Source of the DNA: Salvia splendens
Lineage: Eukaryota; Streptophyta; Magnoliopsida; Lamiales; Lamiaceae
Assembly (NCBI RefSeq): GCF_004379255.2
Contig: NC_056049.1
Span: 13,934,063-13,998,062, forward strand
Length of the DNA: 64,000 nt
Direction of reading: 5' to 3'
Numbering within the stretch: the first letter of the stretch is position 1; each line of letters opens with the position of its first letter. Positions 1 to 10,925 of the stretch are shown here, one piece after another. The notes under the pieces are model-generated. The model saw nothing but the letters and a program-made list of their open reading frames with translations. It did no database searches and had not been told where the DNA came from. Both the position numbers and the translations under genes were made by a program.

Positions 1-2003
1 GAACAGCGAGAATAATGTCTTGTGTGACATTTTCTTCCTGCATATATCAAAGGGACGAGGTGAAATTCTTTTTCAAACTCTTCATGATGAAATATCCCTA
101 ATATCATGCAAAAGACGTGTTCGAGTGGACTTGCTACAATAATGAATAGTGTTGAATAGCATGCATAGTGCCAAATAGTGTCATAAATAGTATGGATAGT
201 GCCAAATAGTGAATGAGTAGTTGTGCGTGCATATCAGAAACATGTTATATTTTTTCCATCATGTTGAAAAATGATTTCAAATCCTATAGTTCCAGCTTCC
301 GAAAGATTGGTCAAGGATTCACAGTAGAATCCTTTAATGCATTCACGACATGTCAGGAGAAATCTTAGTATAAAAAGAGTTATTTTTCTTCACCATCACA
401 CAAAAATGTAGTTTCACAACACCTCCAACATACAATCTTTCACCAAATTACTGCACACTCAAAATCTTCCAACCCACTTCAACCTTTTCTCCTTCAAGCA
501 AACCAGAGAAGGAACCGTGAAGATAGTAAAAGGATTCCTTTTCCAATTCATCAAGTTTTGCCATTTTTCCTCTAAGTATGTTTCACGCTAAATTCATTCT
601 TTTTCAAGCGTATCTTTTAGCATGTAGAAAAATCATACAGAACATCGATCAAAGTAAAGCATGCTCCCTTTATTGTCAAATATGCCATATTTTTATTCCA
701 AATTCAAGAAACCTCCTCTCCGATCATTACAAAACCGACATTGCTACTGTTGAAAACGACAGCCACTTCGGAAATTAATAATGGAAGATCTAACTGTTAA
801 AATTAGATCTCCTTCGGTAGGAATGATGCTTTATGATTAATCCACCTTTGGTTAAATTTTTGTGATGATCGGATATTATTTGGACCTCCGAACGTGAAGG
901 AAACCGAGACTATCTATCTCTTGTTTGGCGGAAAAGAAAGAGAAAGAGAGGGAGAGAGAGGGATATGTTGAGAGACAATGAGTAATAAGAAGATGGAAGC
1001 GTGAGCGGTTAGTGCACACTCTTTAAAGATAGTGGGCTTGGATGAATTAATTTATTGGACTACAACTATATAAATCTTGGGCTAGAATAAGATATCATGT
1101 GAGCCCATATCTTTAATTAATTGTTTGGGCTTAAGTTTCTTTCGACTAATTTAAATAAGTGAGCTTGCATGATTTGATTCAAGTAAATCCTCGGATTCAC
1201 TAAATAATTAATCTCTCGATTGATTAATGTCAATAATTAAATCTCCGGATTTAATTAAAGCGATTGAGACCATGAAAGAAAGAAGAAAAATAGGATGCAT
1301 ATCATATGTGAATATCATCCACTTGTATTTATTTCATGGAGCTAAATAGATTATTATCTTTTATTGGACAAGGTCCATCGTAAGGAATTTAACTCCAAGT
1401 GAGTTAATATTGTTTTACCGAGTTTGGAAGCTTACGAGGTGTACTTTTCTATCCTACATACAAATGTGGATAAAAATATGAAGTATATTTGAGATAATTT
1501 ATTTATGCAATTGATGTTGTCTTGCCATAAATGATTTGTTTTATGAGATGTGATCCGTTTTGGTTATACCGAATGTGCTATGCCAAAATTTATAAATCGA
1601 ATTCAGGTCCAGCAAGGGAGAGTCCCTACTCGGACTAGTTTACACGTGGACTGTATGTCATCGAAAGGGTTGGCTGGTCTGGTGACCGTGGAAAGTGGCC
1701 ACTTTCCCGTCACAAGATGTTTCAGATACGACGAATTACTAAAAGAACTTAGATCGCGCAATCGAACTTTTAAGTATGAGATTTTGGTAAGCTCGGGATT
1801 TTATGAAAAACCCTGAGTATTGTGATTGATGGCTTGACAATATTTTAAATGTATAATTGTATCTTTTGGCAATGTGTTAACTGAGTACCTTTGTACTCAA
1901 CCCTGCATGTATTTCGAAATGTGCAGGTTGAGTTGTGATGGAGTAGAGGGTGATGATCCAAGTGGGGCTTACTCTTGTGTCTATGCAGTACTCTCGGAGG
2001 TTC
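1..2003 (+). repeat. Gypsy LTR copy, both ends missing
   Basis: This stretch is repeated almost exactly at 23888-25893. By eye there are only a few dozen differences over 2 kb. The right copy extends further on both sides (23461-26158) and shows LTR hallmarks, including a TGTAATACCCC start. The left end of this copy lies outside the window. Its right end stops abruptly at 2003, lacking the last ~265 bp of the LTR. It contains an 88-codon open frame at 1550-1816 that is part of the LTR. A purine-rich GAGA tract lies at 935-963. No host gene is seen here. Confidence 0.8.
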
Positions 2004-2137
2004 ATGCCATCACAATATAATTTTTTTCTTCTTTTAATTATGGTTAAGTTTTTTTTTTAATTTTTTCCCCTTTTTTCTCACTCACGTCCAAGCCGCCGCC
2101 TCCTTCCACCTGCCACCGGCGACGTCTCCACCCCCTA

Positions 2138-2162
2138 CCACACCACACCACACCACACCACT
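2138..2162. repeat. CCACA microsatellite
   Basis: Five tandem copies of the pentamer CCACA sit in a C-rich stretch. The surrounding 2004-2440 shows no gene. It ends in a remnant (about 2330-2375) with a GGGACGGTGGGAG end that resembles a decayed Stowaway-like MITE terminus. Confidence 0.7.
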
Positions 2163-2439
2163 CCACTTGCACCTTATAGTATATTTTTATTCCACTGTAT
2201 TTCCATTGTCCATAGATCTACTTTTCATTCTTGATTTTTTTTCTATATTGATTACAAAAATTGTTAGAACAATTTTTTCCATTATTTTGTGTATATTGTC
2301 AGTAAAGTGTGGGTGACAAATTTTGTGGGACCCGAAAATGGAAAATGTGACAAACTAGCTGGGACGGTGGGAGTTTATTATTTCTAATGGTTTTTATAAT
2401 TGAATAAATATGCTTGAGTATCTTACATACCTCAGTCAT

Positions 2440-2700
2440 AGTCCGATGGAGAGTTATGGTTGTTTTATGGAAGCCGTGTAGTGCAGAAAAAGTTTCGCCC
2501 GGACGCGTGACTTTCGGTCACTAAAATTTGCCCGGTCGGGTGGCTACCCGAAAGCACGGTTGAGACATCAAATCTTACCCGGACAGGTGACTTTCGGTCA
2601 CCAAAATCTACCCGGGTGGGTGGCTCATGCAGAGGCTAGATTTTGTGGGCCTTTTCTTGGAATTTTGATCAAAGCTATAAATAGCACTTCTCATTTTTCA
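2440..2700. repeat. LTR-like fragment with duplicated 48-bp motif
   Basis: A motif beginning CCCGGAC and containing GTGACTTTCGGTCAC occurs twice, at 2498-2545 and 2578-2625, spaced 80 bp apart. A TATAAATAG box-like sequence follows at ~2680. GC-rich motif pairs before a TATA box are common in gypsy LTR U3 regions, so I infer an LTR fragment. No coding frame is seen. Confidence 0.4.
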
Positions 2701-2710
2701 AAGAGATTTT

Positions 2711-5339
2711 GATTTGATTGGGCGCCCCGAGAGATGAGGGGGGACCCCGGGGCACAGGCCGATGCGGCGACAGGGCGAGAGACCCACGAATCGGGGCGCC
2801 AGAATAGCCAAATGATGATTATATTTGTGTCTCTTTTATAAGTTTGTTGATCTAAATATATCATTACTCCATATTAAAAAAAGATTAGATGAAAAATATA
2901 AATTTTTCAACAACATAACTAAATAACTGAATTTTATTATAAAAAATCATCAAATGTTCCAAAAAAAAGTTGCAAAACATAAAATAATTAACTAAATAAT
3001 ATCATCATCACTCAGAGGCAAGTCCTCTTTCTCCTTCATCGGATACAATTAAATTAATATCTTCACTGTCATCTTCATTATCCACAAGAGTACAAGCATG
3101 CATAGAGCTTGAGGCTTGTTCTCTTGTGCTTGTGCTACCTCTAGTTCAATCGTTCGTTGTGAAAAAACACTCCAATTTCTTTCACAGTCGGTAGCACTAT
3201 AAGTTAAGCTCAATACTCTAATTGCAAAACTTTGCAAATTTGGTGCGTCATATCGAAAACTATCCACCATTCTGCTGAAGTAAATAAAAAATATACATAA
3301 TTATTATTACCATTTAAATAAATAATATGATGAAAAGATAATGAATAATTACCTGGTGCCATTTGAGTTCTGTTTCGAATAGCCAAAGGATGTGAAAAAC
3401 AGGAGATAGCCTTCTTATATTTGGGCATTTCTTCCTTATTGAAATTGTCTTGAATGCTTTGGTCGGGGACCAACTTCTCAATACATGCAACCATACCATC
3501 CATGACCTCCGGACATTCATAAATACCTTTCACATTGGCATAAAAAACTTTCGGGTTCAAGTAATGACCCGCAACATGTAACGGTCTGTGCAATTGATCA
3601 TTCCATCGAGCATCAATGATCTCAAATACTCTCTTGAACTTCTCTTCTCTTCCATTGAATGCGCTGGATATGACTTCTTTGCACCGATCCATAGCCTCGT
3701 AACTGTAACCCATTGCAGGCTTACGCTCGGCATCAACCATCCTCAACACTTTAATAAGAGGATCGGTCAATTTGAGAGCTTAGACAACATGCCTCCAGTA
3801 ATTGTCATTGAGGACAGTAGTTGTTGCATTTTTGCTGGGTATTTCTTTATACCATTGGCTATTTCTCCATTCATCACTAGTAAACATCTTTATGAGGTTT
3901 TGTCGTTCGTTATGGATGGACCTCAGGGTGATGAAGGAAGTGGCAAATCTAGTGGTGGCCGGCCTAAGCAATTCCCTCTGGCTTGTATACTTTCTCATCA
4001 TATTCAGCACACCGGTTTTACTGTAAATAAAACCAGTCAAAGATATTGATTTTTTGATAGCTTCCTTGACCATTGGTATTTTACCAACATCCTCAAGCAT
4101 CAAATCGATGCAGTGAGCAGCACAAGGAGTCCAAAACAAATTGGGCTTCTTAACTTGCAGCATCAGCCCAACTTTCTTATAATTTGAGGCATTATCTGTC
4201 ACAATCTGAATCACATGTTGCTCTCCGGTGTAATCAACAATCACCTCAAACATTGGCACCAATGCATTTGCGTCCTTCACTATATCAAACACATCAGCAG
4301 ACTTGATAAAAACCAAACCTTTAGGAGAGTTCACCAAGAAGTTGATAATGTCTCTTTGAGAAACTGAATCTCGCCCACTCTTCTCTATGGTTTTTTAGAA
4401 TATCCTTCATAGCATTGACTTCTTTGTTAAGCAAAGGAACTCTTAACTCATGATAGCTTGGAGGCTTCATGCCCGGACCAAATTGCCCAGTAGATTCGAT
4501 CGCAATCTTGAAACTATCAAACTGTGCAGCATTAAATGGTATACCCGCATCATAAAACCATTTAGCCCAGTTGATGCAAACCAATTCACGCAAATCTTTT
4601 TTGTATGCATCATTTAATGTCTGTTGCTTTTCCTTGCTCAACTTCTGTGCTTGGACGGCCTTTGCTCGATCAGGGTTGACCCGAGGCCTTTTCTGTTTGG
4701 TCGAGCTACTGCCAATAATGTTGTCTTCTTCGTCTTCCCCGTAACCCAAATCTTCAAACTCTTGCCTGCTTTGTGATGCTGCCACTGTAAAAACTTGCAG
4801 TATTTTAGCATCCTCTTTTTTCTTCATATAGTTGATCATCTCCTCTCTCACATGTGGTGGGCATTTAGTACATTTCGTGACGTTTTTAAATCCGCCAACG
4901 AAATGTTCTTTGAGCCTTCGAATTCCCGATGCAATCACTTTGTCGCAAAAGTTGCATGTAAGTTTATATCTGGTATCCGGATCAGCCCTTGCATATTTCC
5001 TAGCTGGGTCTTGAGACATTTTGTATAAAAATGATCTGTAGAAAGAACAATGATTTATAATTAATCATAATTCACAATGTCTAAAATAGCTATTGATGTG
5101 TCATGGCTATTCTAAGCATATAGAAAAACATATTTATATGAATTATGCACCGCATGAAATTTATTTGACACCATGTCGTCGGTGGTTATTTAACCTAAAT
5201 CGGCTCGCTCCACGGCGACCCAGACGACCCAGGCGCGCCCCACCGTCGCTCCGCGGATCTCGCACGACCCCGCCGCATCAGGGCGATTACAGTCTCGCTT
5301 TGATCACCCCGCGCCCCGAGCGCGATTTTCACAACACTG
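2711..5339 (-). mobile_element. Decayed hAT transposon
   Basis: The right terminus is clear. Read inward on the minus strand, it begins CAGTGTTGTGAAAA (5326-5339), a typical plant hAT end. It is followed by a GC-rich subterminal region. The left side carries a related GC-rich block at 2719-2805 in inverted orientation: both contain GATGCGGCG followed by GGGGCGC. The outermost left bases are not recognisable and I find no 8-bp target duplication, so the exact left end is uncertain. The transposase pseudogene lies between. Confidence 0.75.
3049..5019 (-). pseudogene. hAT transposase, BED/DUF659/dimerisation type, broken
   Basis: The frame starts at the ATG ending at 5019. It encodes an N-terminal BED-type zinc finger (C-x2-C in CNFCDKV, then H...C residues) and a charged linker. 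A different frame at 4337-3780 then encodes a DUF659-like core containing VNSPKG and the DNASNYKK motif. An in-frame TAA at about 3777 (likely CAA to TAA) precedes the next block (3770-3210). The C-terminal hAT dimerisation motif SATDCERNWSVF lies in yet another frame (3270-3049). A plausible intron with GT-AG ends sits at ~3354-3273. Lesions seen are a deletion with frameshift near 4330-4380, one nonsense codon and one single-base shift near 3265. The family cuts and pastes DNA. This copy cannot make a full protein. Confidence 0.85.
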
Positions 5340-8210
5340 GTATACTTTGAGGCTTTGTGGATTCCTTGAAGATTTAACCATGGATACTTGTTAGCATGGT
5401 GTAAGTGCCTTTTACTTATTCCATCAATGACATTTATCTTCCTTTCCGCATTATCTATTACTTGATCTTCCTTCTTTTTAGCTTAGATTCAATAGTTGTT
5501 GGATCTAGTTTTATCTTTTTACTTGCTTTGAGAAATTGAAAATTACTTCAAAAATAAAGTAAAATCAAACATCAATTTGGGTTTTCCTTGGGAAATAGAT
5601 CACACAATACTTGGATTCATATCATTTGGTATATCTAGAGCCTAGTACCCACTATGTGTTTGATCTATTGTGCCTTTGAGTTTTTTTCTTTTCTTTTCTT
5701 TAGCCTTTGTGTGTTTCCTTTGTGTGTTTCTTTAGGCCTATTTGATCCTTTAAAATAAAACCCAATACTGAAGCTATATACAATGTTTTAGCCATTTTGG
5801 GGTTGGGGAACCATACAAAAAAAATTCCTAAAGTGCAGTCCATGTTTACTACATTTTCAGCTCATATATATGGCATGTGTGTGCTTAAGGCCTTGAATCC
5901 TACTTGCATCTTGCTATATGTGTTTATGTGTTATGTCGTCTTGGGTTTGTTTGCTAAGGGGTATACCTTGATTGATCCACCTCAAACATCTATAACTTCG
6001 AGTTGGAGTTAGAGTTGCGAGTGTGAGTGAAACCACCTCTTAATATAATCTGAACCTTTCTTCCGAGAGATATTGGGAGTGAATTTTGGGGAGTTTGGGA
6101 CATCTTGGTTAATATCACCTTCTTAAATCCTATTTTCTTTATTTTTGACTAACCAAACTTGGGTTGTCTTAGAGCCTGATAAAAGACAAGAGGGTGAGGT
6201 GCAAAAGTCAGGAGAGGGTGGTGGTGGTGAGAAAAAAGAAAAATACCACATGAGAGAAAATCCACAAGCACAAGTGAGTCAATGGTGTTTGTTAGATTCT
6301 AAGGTCAATCCAAATGAAAGGCCTCTTGCTCTTAGTGAAGAAAATAAGTTTTTACCCACTAACACTTCTTGTATATCTTCTTGTGTTGATGACTTTGTAG
6401 TGAGTAAAATTGAAGACATGGAAGTGAAGCACCAAGTTGTACATGGCTTGGAAACTATGCCCCCGGAGAAGGATCAAGAGGAACGAGGGCAAGTGGATGA
6501 ACTCCTTGCCCAAGGTTCAAGTGCACTATCCTTGTCTCCTTGTGATGCTCCCTTCAATATGATTGTATTGGAGAAGCCCATTTATTTTGATAGATTTACC
6601 ATTGTTGACATGTGTGATACGTGACATCAAGAGCTTAAATTGTTGAAGCCTAAACTCATCTTCGCATTACCGTTCTTGGTAAATACAAACATTGATAAGT
6701 GTGTTATTTCTCTTGTGGATTATAACTTGAATGATGGAATGACTTCCTTCCATGATAAGATGCCGAAGCTTTCAGTTGCTAGTAATTTTTAGCTTCATGA
6801 ATATAGTAGGACCAAGAGAAGTGAAATCGTTGATTGCTTTAGAACTTGGTGTTTGCTATGTTTTCATTGCAAAATGGTAAGACCCTCCAATAGGATGGGG
6901 ATCTTTTATGGTCGTTGTGTGAATAATTTTTCTACTCACATGTCTTTTGTAGAGTGTATTGTGTTTAATGGCATAAGGATACATTGTTCCAATAGTTGTG
7001 GCCGTGTTCTAAAATTGTTTGAGCATTGAAAAGTTTTTAATGATACTTGGTGTTGCTTTTTTACAAGTTTCATATGCATGGTGTTGTGCTTTTGTTGTCA
7101 TGTTGTGCATGAAGGTTTATGGACACATTGCTCCCTTATTTTTGATAAACTTGGTTTGTTGGTTGATACATCTTCTCGCAAATTTGATGTGAATTGTAAT
7201 GAACCTACTCTATGTATTGAATATGAGCTTGTCAATTTGTGGAGTAGCTCTTATTTGAGCAAGGATGTGTATCAATAGGGATTTTGTTATTATGCCTATC
7301 TTGTTTAATTTCAACCTTGCACCATATGAGGACCCTTCTTGTGTATGCCTAGTCTTGATGAAAATGTCAAATCTTTTGTGAAGATATTCAAGAATTTGGG
7401 TATCATTTGTATGGGGATGATCGAGCCAAATAGAAACAAGGTGCTTGGGGCATGTGTGCTTTGGCATGTTAATTGCTTTTATTGCATGTCAATCAAATTA
7501 TTCAACAAAATTGGGATGTTTTATGGTCTTTTTGTTAAGAACTTCATATCTAATGGCTTTGTTTGGAACTACATTGTGAAGGAATGCCTATGTTTATTTG
7601 CACCCACATCTTGTACTTATATTGTGATGTTATTTAAGTTTTGGTATGAAGGATATCTTGATGAGTTTGTCTTGATTCCTTATGGGCGGGATTTGGACAT
7701 GAAAGAATTCATCAATTTGTGTTCTCTTGTTTATTGTGACTTGGCCTTGAACTTTATGGAACATGAATTTGGAGGTCCACAATGCCTTTGTTGTAGTTTT
7801 GCCTCTTAGAGCCATTAGTGGTCCATACCTTTTTCATCATACTTTGATATTTGATTTGCTCTCGTACTATTTTATAGGTGTGCGGAATCCGGATTTGAGG
7901 GCAAATCATTTCCAAGAAGGGTATATGACCACGGGTCTTAGACGTCAAGAGTCTTCACTTTCGCGTGAGCCATGGATTGATTGGGGTTCAAGGATGAGAA
8001 AGAAGACATGCCAAGGATCCAATGAAGCTAAAGGGCCTCCCGATGATGCGAGGAATAGAGAAGGCTCGGATTTGAGGACAAATCCTTTCCAAGAAGGGGA
8101 TGATGATACAATCATGGAAGGCGTGCATCAAAGTTTGCAACTGCAGCCAGCTTCAATCAGTATTTTTGCTATTAATATTGTGAGTTTGTGTCCCTGCAAT
8201 GCACTGATAT
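5340..8210 (+). mobile_element. Decayed gypsy-derived internal region
   Basis: There is no intact gene. Bases 5340-6140 are AT-rich and noncoding. An open frame at 6145-6624 contains QVDELLAQG followed by SLSPC, which resembles the start of gypsy reverse transcriptase (QVDELLxxGxxxxSxSPC). Open frames at 7078-7278 and 7339-7809 are Cys-rich and unrecognised. A frame at 7763-8212 ends with two copies of a DLRxNxFQEG motif (about 7894 and 8070). That motif is common at the C-terminal end of plant gypsy polyproteins. No catalytic motifs survive. It may be a non-autonomous or heavily deleted element. Its LTRs were not identified. Confidence 0.5.
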
Positions 8211-8519
8211 GAGCCGAGAGTTAGAGCCGTTGAAGCTCGAGGAAGAGATCACGAAAGGAGCTCGGTTTGGTGAGCTGAAACTAGCTGTTGGGATAGGCGG
8301 TTATAACTGATTTTTGGTGAAGGAAAATTAGTTAGATTTCTTCTTCTCATTCATATATATAGCTTGATCATTTCAATTGTAAAGAGTAGACAGAAAATCA
8401 CAATACACACACAATTAGGGGATTACTACTTTAGCTTGTGATTAGTTTGAGTGGGTGAATTGAGGTTCAATTTTTTATTCGAAGCCGATCATGATTGAGG
8501 CACACCAACTGTTTGAGAA

Positions 8520-9257
8520 ATGTCTACAGCCAAGTTTGAGGTGGAGAAGTTCACTGGCAGAAATGATTTTGGCTTGCGGAGGCTGAAGATGAAGGCCATC
8601 TTGATGCAGCAGGGGTTATGGGATGTCTTGAAAAGCAGTAGCAACGATGAGGAGAAGTCTGATGCCGATGAGAAGAAAAAAGGAAGGCTATAGGAGATGA
8701 AGTACAAGACCTACAGCACCCTGATCTTGAACCTCACTGATAGGGTGTTGAGAGAGGTCTCAAAGAAGGAAACAACAGCTGGTGTATGGTCGAAGTTGGA
8801 GTCATTGTACATGACTAAATCTCTTGCAAATCGCCTACGCTTGAAGCAGAAGCTACTGACCTTCATGTTTTCAGATGCAAGGAGTATTGCAGAGTAGCTT
8901 GAGGAATTTGGGAAGTACATTGATGATCTTGAGAATATTGATGAGGAAATCAAGGATGAAGACAATGCATTAATGTTGCCGAACTCCATGCCTAAGAGTT
9001 ATGAGCATTTCAAGGATGCAATGCTTCTTGGAAGAGAATCCAAGATCAGCTATGACGAGGTTCATTCTGCCTTGAAGTTGAATGATTCTCAGAAGTCTAT
9101 ATCTAAACAAACTGATCCAGCGGCTGAGAGCTTGTACTTGAAGAACCATGAGAAGATAGGGTTCAAGAAGAAGTCTCAGAAGAAGCAAGATAAAGAGAAA
9201 ATTGAAGGGGGAAAAAGACTAGAAGCTGTCACTATTCCAAGAAAGCTGGCCATTTGA
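8520..9257 (+). pseudogene. Copia gag (UBN2-type), broken
   Basis: Starting at ATG 8520, the frame encodes a typical copia Gag: KFEVEKFTGRNDF near the start, then VWSKLESLYMTKSLANRL and the MLPNSMPKSYEHF segment. Two in-frame TAG codons interrupt it, at about 8691 and 8895. Near 9220-9260 a frame change carries the zinc knuckle, in which the second Cys appears as Ser (CHYS...GHLKKAC). Gag packages element RNA into virus-like particles. This copy is inactive. Confidence 0.85.
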
Positions 9258-9269
9258 AGAAAGCTTGTT

Positions 9270-10925
9270 TTGCTTGGAAAAGAAAGCAAGAGCAAGAGAA
9301 GGAAGGCTGGTAATGTTGAGACTGCTGACTTAGCTCAGGAAGTGGAGGCTCATGAGGCCTTGAATATACACTCGGGAGCTGTTATTGAAGAATCTTGGAT
9401 TATGGATTTTGGTTGCACTTTCCACATTTGTGCTAGGGTTTGGTGCCCCTTGCACAGCGGAAGTCATGCATAAACATATAAATCATGCATAAAGGTCTAT
9501 TTGACTGATTATGTGATTAATTGATTCACATGTTAAACACAAAATTGCATACATGAACGCAAATAATTCATGTAGAAGGAATTAAAATCCTAATTCATGA
9601 ATTCCTACGGTTTAGAATTACCGATCTGATTCTCCAAAGAATCGTCGATTGCTTGAGCCTTCTCCATGTGATGTTCTTCGTACTCAACCATGAACATTTG
9701 GGTGGGCAAAGCTCGAAAGAATCGAAAAGGGCTTGATTAGAAAGAAGATAGATTTTCAGTTCTGCAGAGAACTGAAAAAATCGTTCACTCCAGAGAGAGG
9801 AACGAAATTTTAGAGTTAATTATTAATTAATATCCTTTCTAATCTCCTTTTATATAGAGTTATGATGGGCCAGATTAAGGATCCATGGAGGTTGGACTTG
9901 GACCAAACCTGTTGGACTTTTACCAATTAAATTGAGCCCCAATTTAATACAAGTCCAACATAATATTATTATCATCTACTATAGTATAATAATATTGACT
10001 GCCCATCTAATCTCAAATTACGAGTAATCCGGGCTTTACCTCTTTAATTTATTATTTGTCGTGTTTACGATATAAATATCCATTAATTAATTTAAGTCTG
10101 CTATTTGACTTTAATTAATTAATATCTTTTTCCAAGAGTTGTCTAGTTCAAAATCTTTTTTTATTATTCTGGAATAAATTCCAACTTGCCGGGTTTCTGA
10201 ATAATAAAACCTTTTTCGAACACCTATTGAGGATATTATCAAACTGCACTCACCCAGCACACGATTCATTAAAATAACAATACTAGCACCTCTAGACATA
10301 GATCACCACTACCCAAGATACCAGGATTCTTGGATTGCGAAAAATCAACACCATTTGATAAATCAAAGTAGTGCATAATCAATATCGTATGCTCAATGTT
10401 ATGTCAACAATGATTAAGAAATAACAATCACCGAAACCTCGTCTTTTAGTAAATAGCAAGAAAGGCTTATCTCAACCGTTAGCAATGCTATACCACACCA
10501 GTGTCGTTTATTTCCTAAGGTAAGGAAACATGCGGACTAACACTCCAACCTTTCATGATAGGTAGCCAAAGCCTATCTAGGTTGTGAAATTCTATTTCTC
10601 TTCTATAAAGGACCGACTGCGTCACCTTATGTGAAAGTCATTCACGACCAGTCTACTATGTAGAAGAATTAGACTTGTTTGCTTCTTATACATTTAAATA
10701 TTTGAGAAATATCTTATAAATGCATAAGCAAACACGAATGCGATAAAAGAACTTCCTCTTGCTTTTGGTTAAAATTGGATTGCAGAGTTTATTGCATACA
10801 AGCAATTTTATCCGTGCAACATGCTAGAAATATGTTTTTCAGTATACCAATCCTTACAATTTGTTCTCACAGATCTTGGTTCTAGAGTTTAGCAAGCTGT
10901 CATGGTGCATCAAAGAGCTTAAAGA
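9270..10925 (+). pseudogene. Copia protease start, split by solo LTR
   Basis: The frame from 9270 leads to SWIMDFGCTFHIC at ~9394-9430. In copia retropepsins this reads DSG, so the catalytic Ser position is changed to Phe (TCT to TTT). The solo LTR enters after the ATTTG at 9426-9430. Beyond it, from 10864, the frame resumes with SHRSWF, exactly as expected after the motif. The rest of the protease is largely lost before the GAG-pre-integrase remnant. Confidence 0.8.
9431..10858 (-). mobile_element. Solo copia LTR with 5-bp target duplication
   Basis: This is the reverse complement of the LTR family at 55693-57089 and 62807-64000. On the plus strand it runs TGCTAGGG...CCTTACA, so TG...CA ends are kept. 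It is flanked by ATTTG at 9426-9430 and ATTTG at 10859-10863. Removing it restores the copia protease reading. Its 62-codon minus-strand frame (10111-10299) is LTR sequence that recurs at 56255 and 63372, not a gene. Confidence 0.92.

Noticed and set aside
578..778. 66-codon frame near the window start
   Set aside because: It lies inside the gypsy LTR, and the second LTR copy (24467 on) has an extra T that breaks the frame.
3588..4049. 153-codon plus-strand frame
   Set aside because: It is the antisense shadow of the hAT transposase, whose minus-strand reading has clear motifs.
10111..10299. A ~62-codon frame beginning MSRGAS, repeated at 56255-56446 and 63372-63560
   Set aside because: All copies lie at the same place within copia LTRs, so it is LTR sequence, not a gene.
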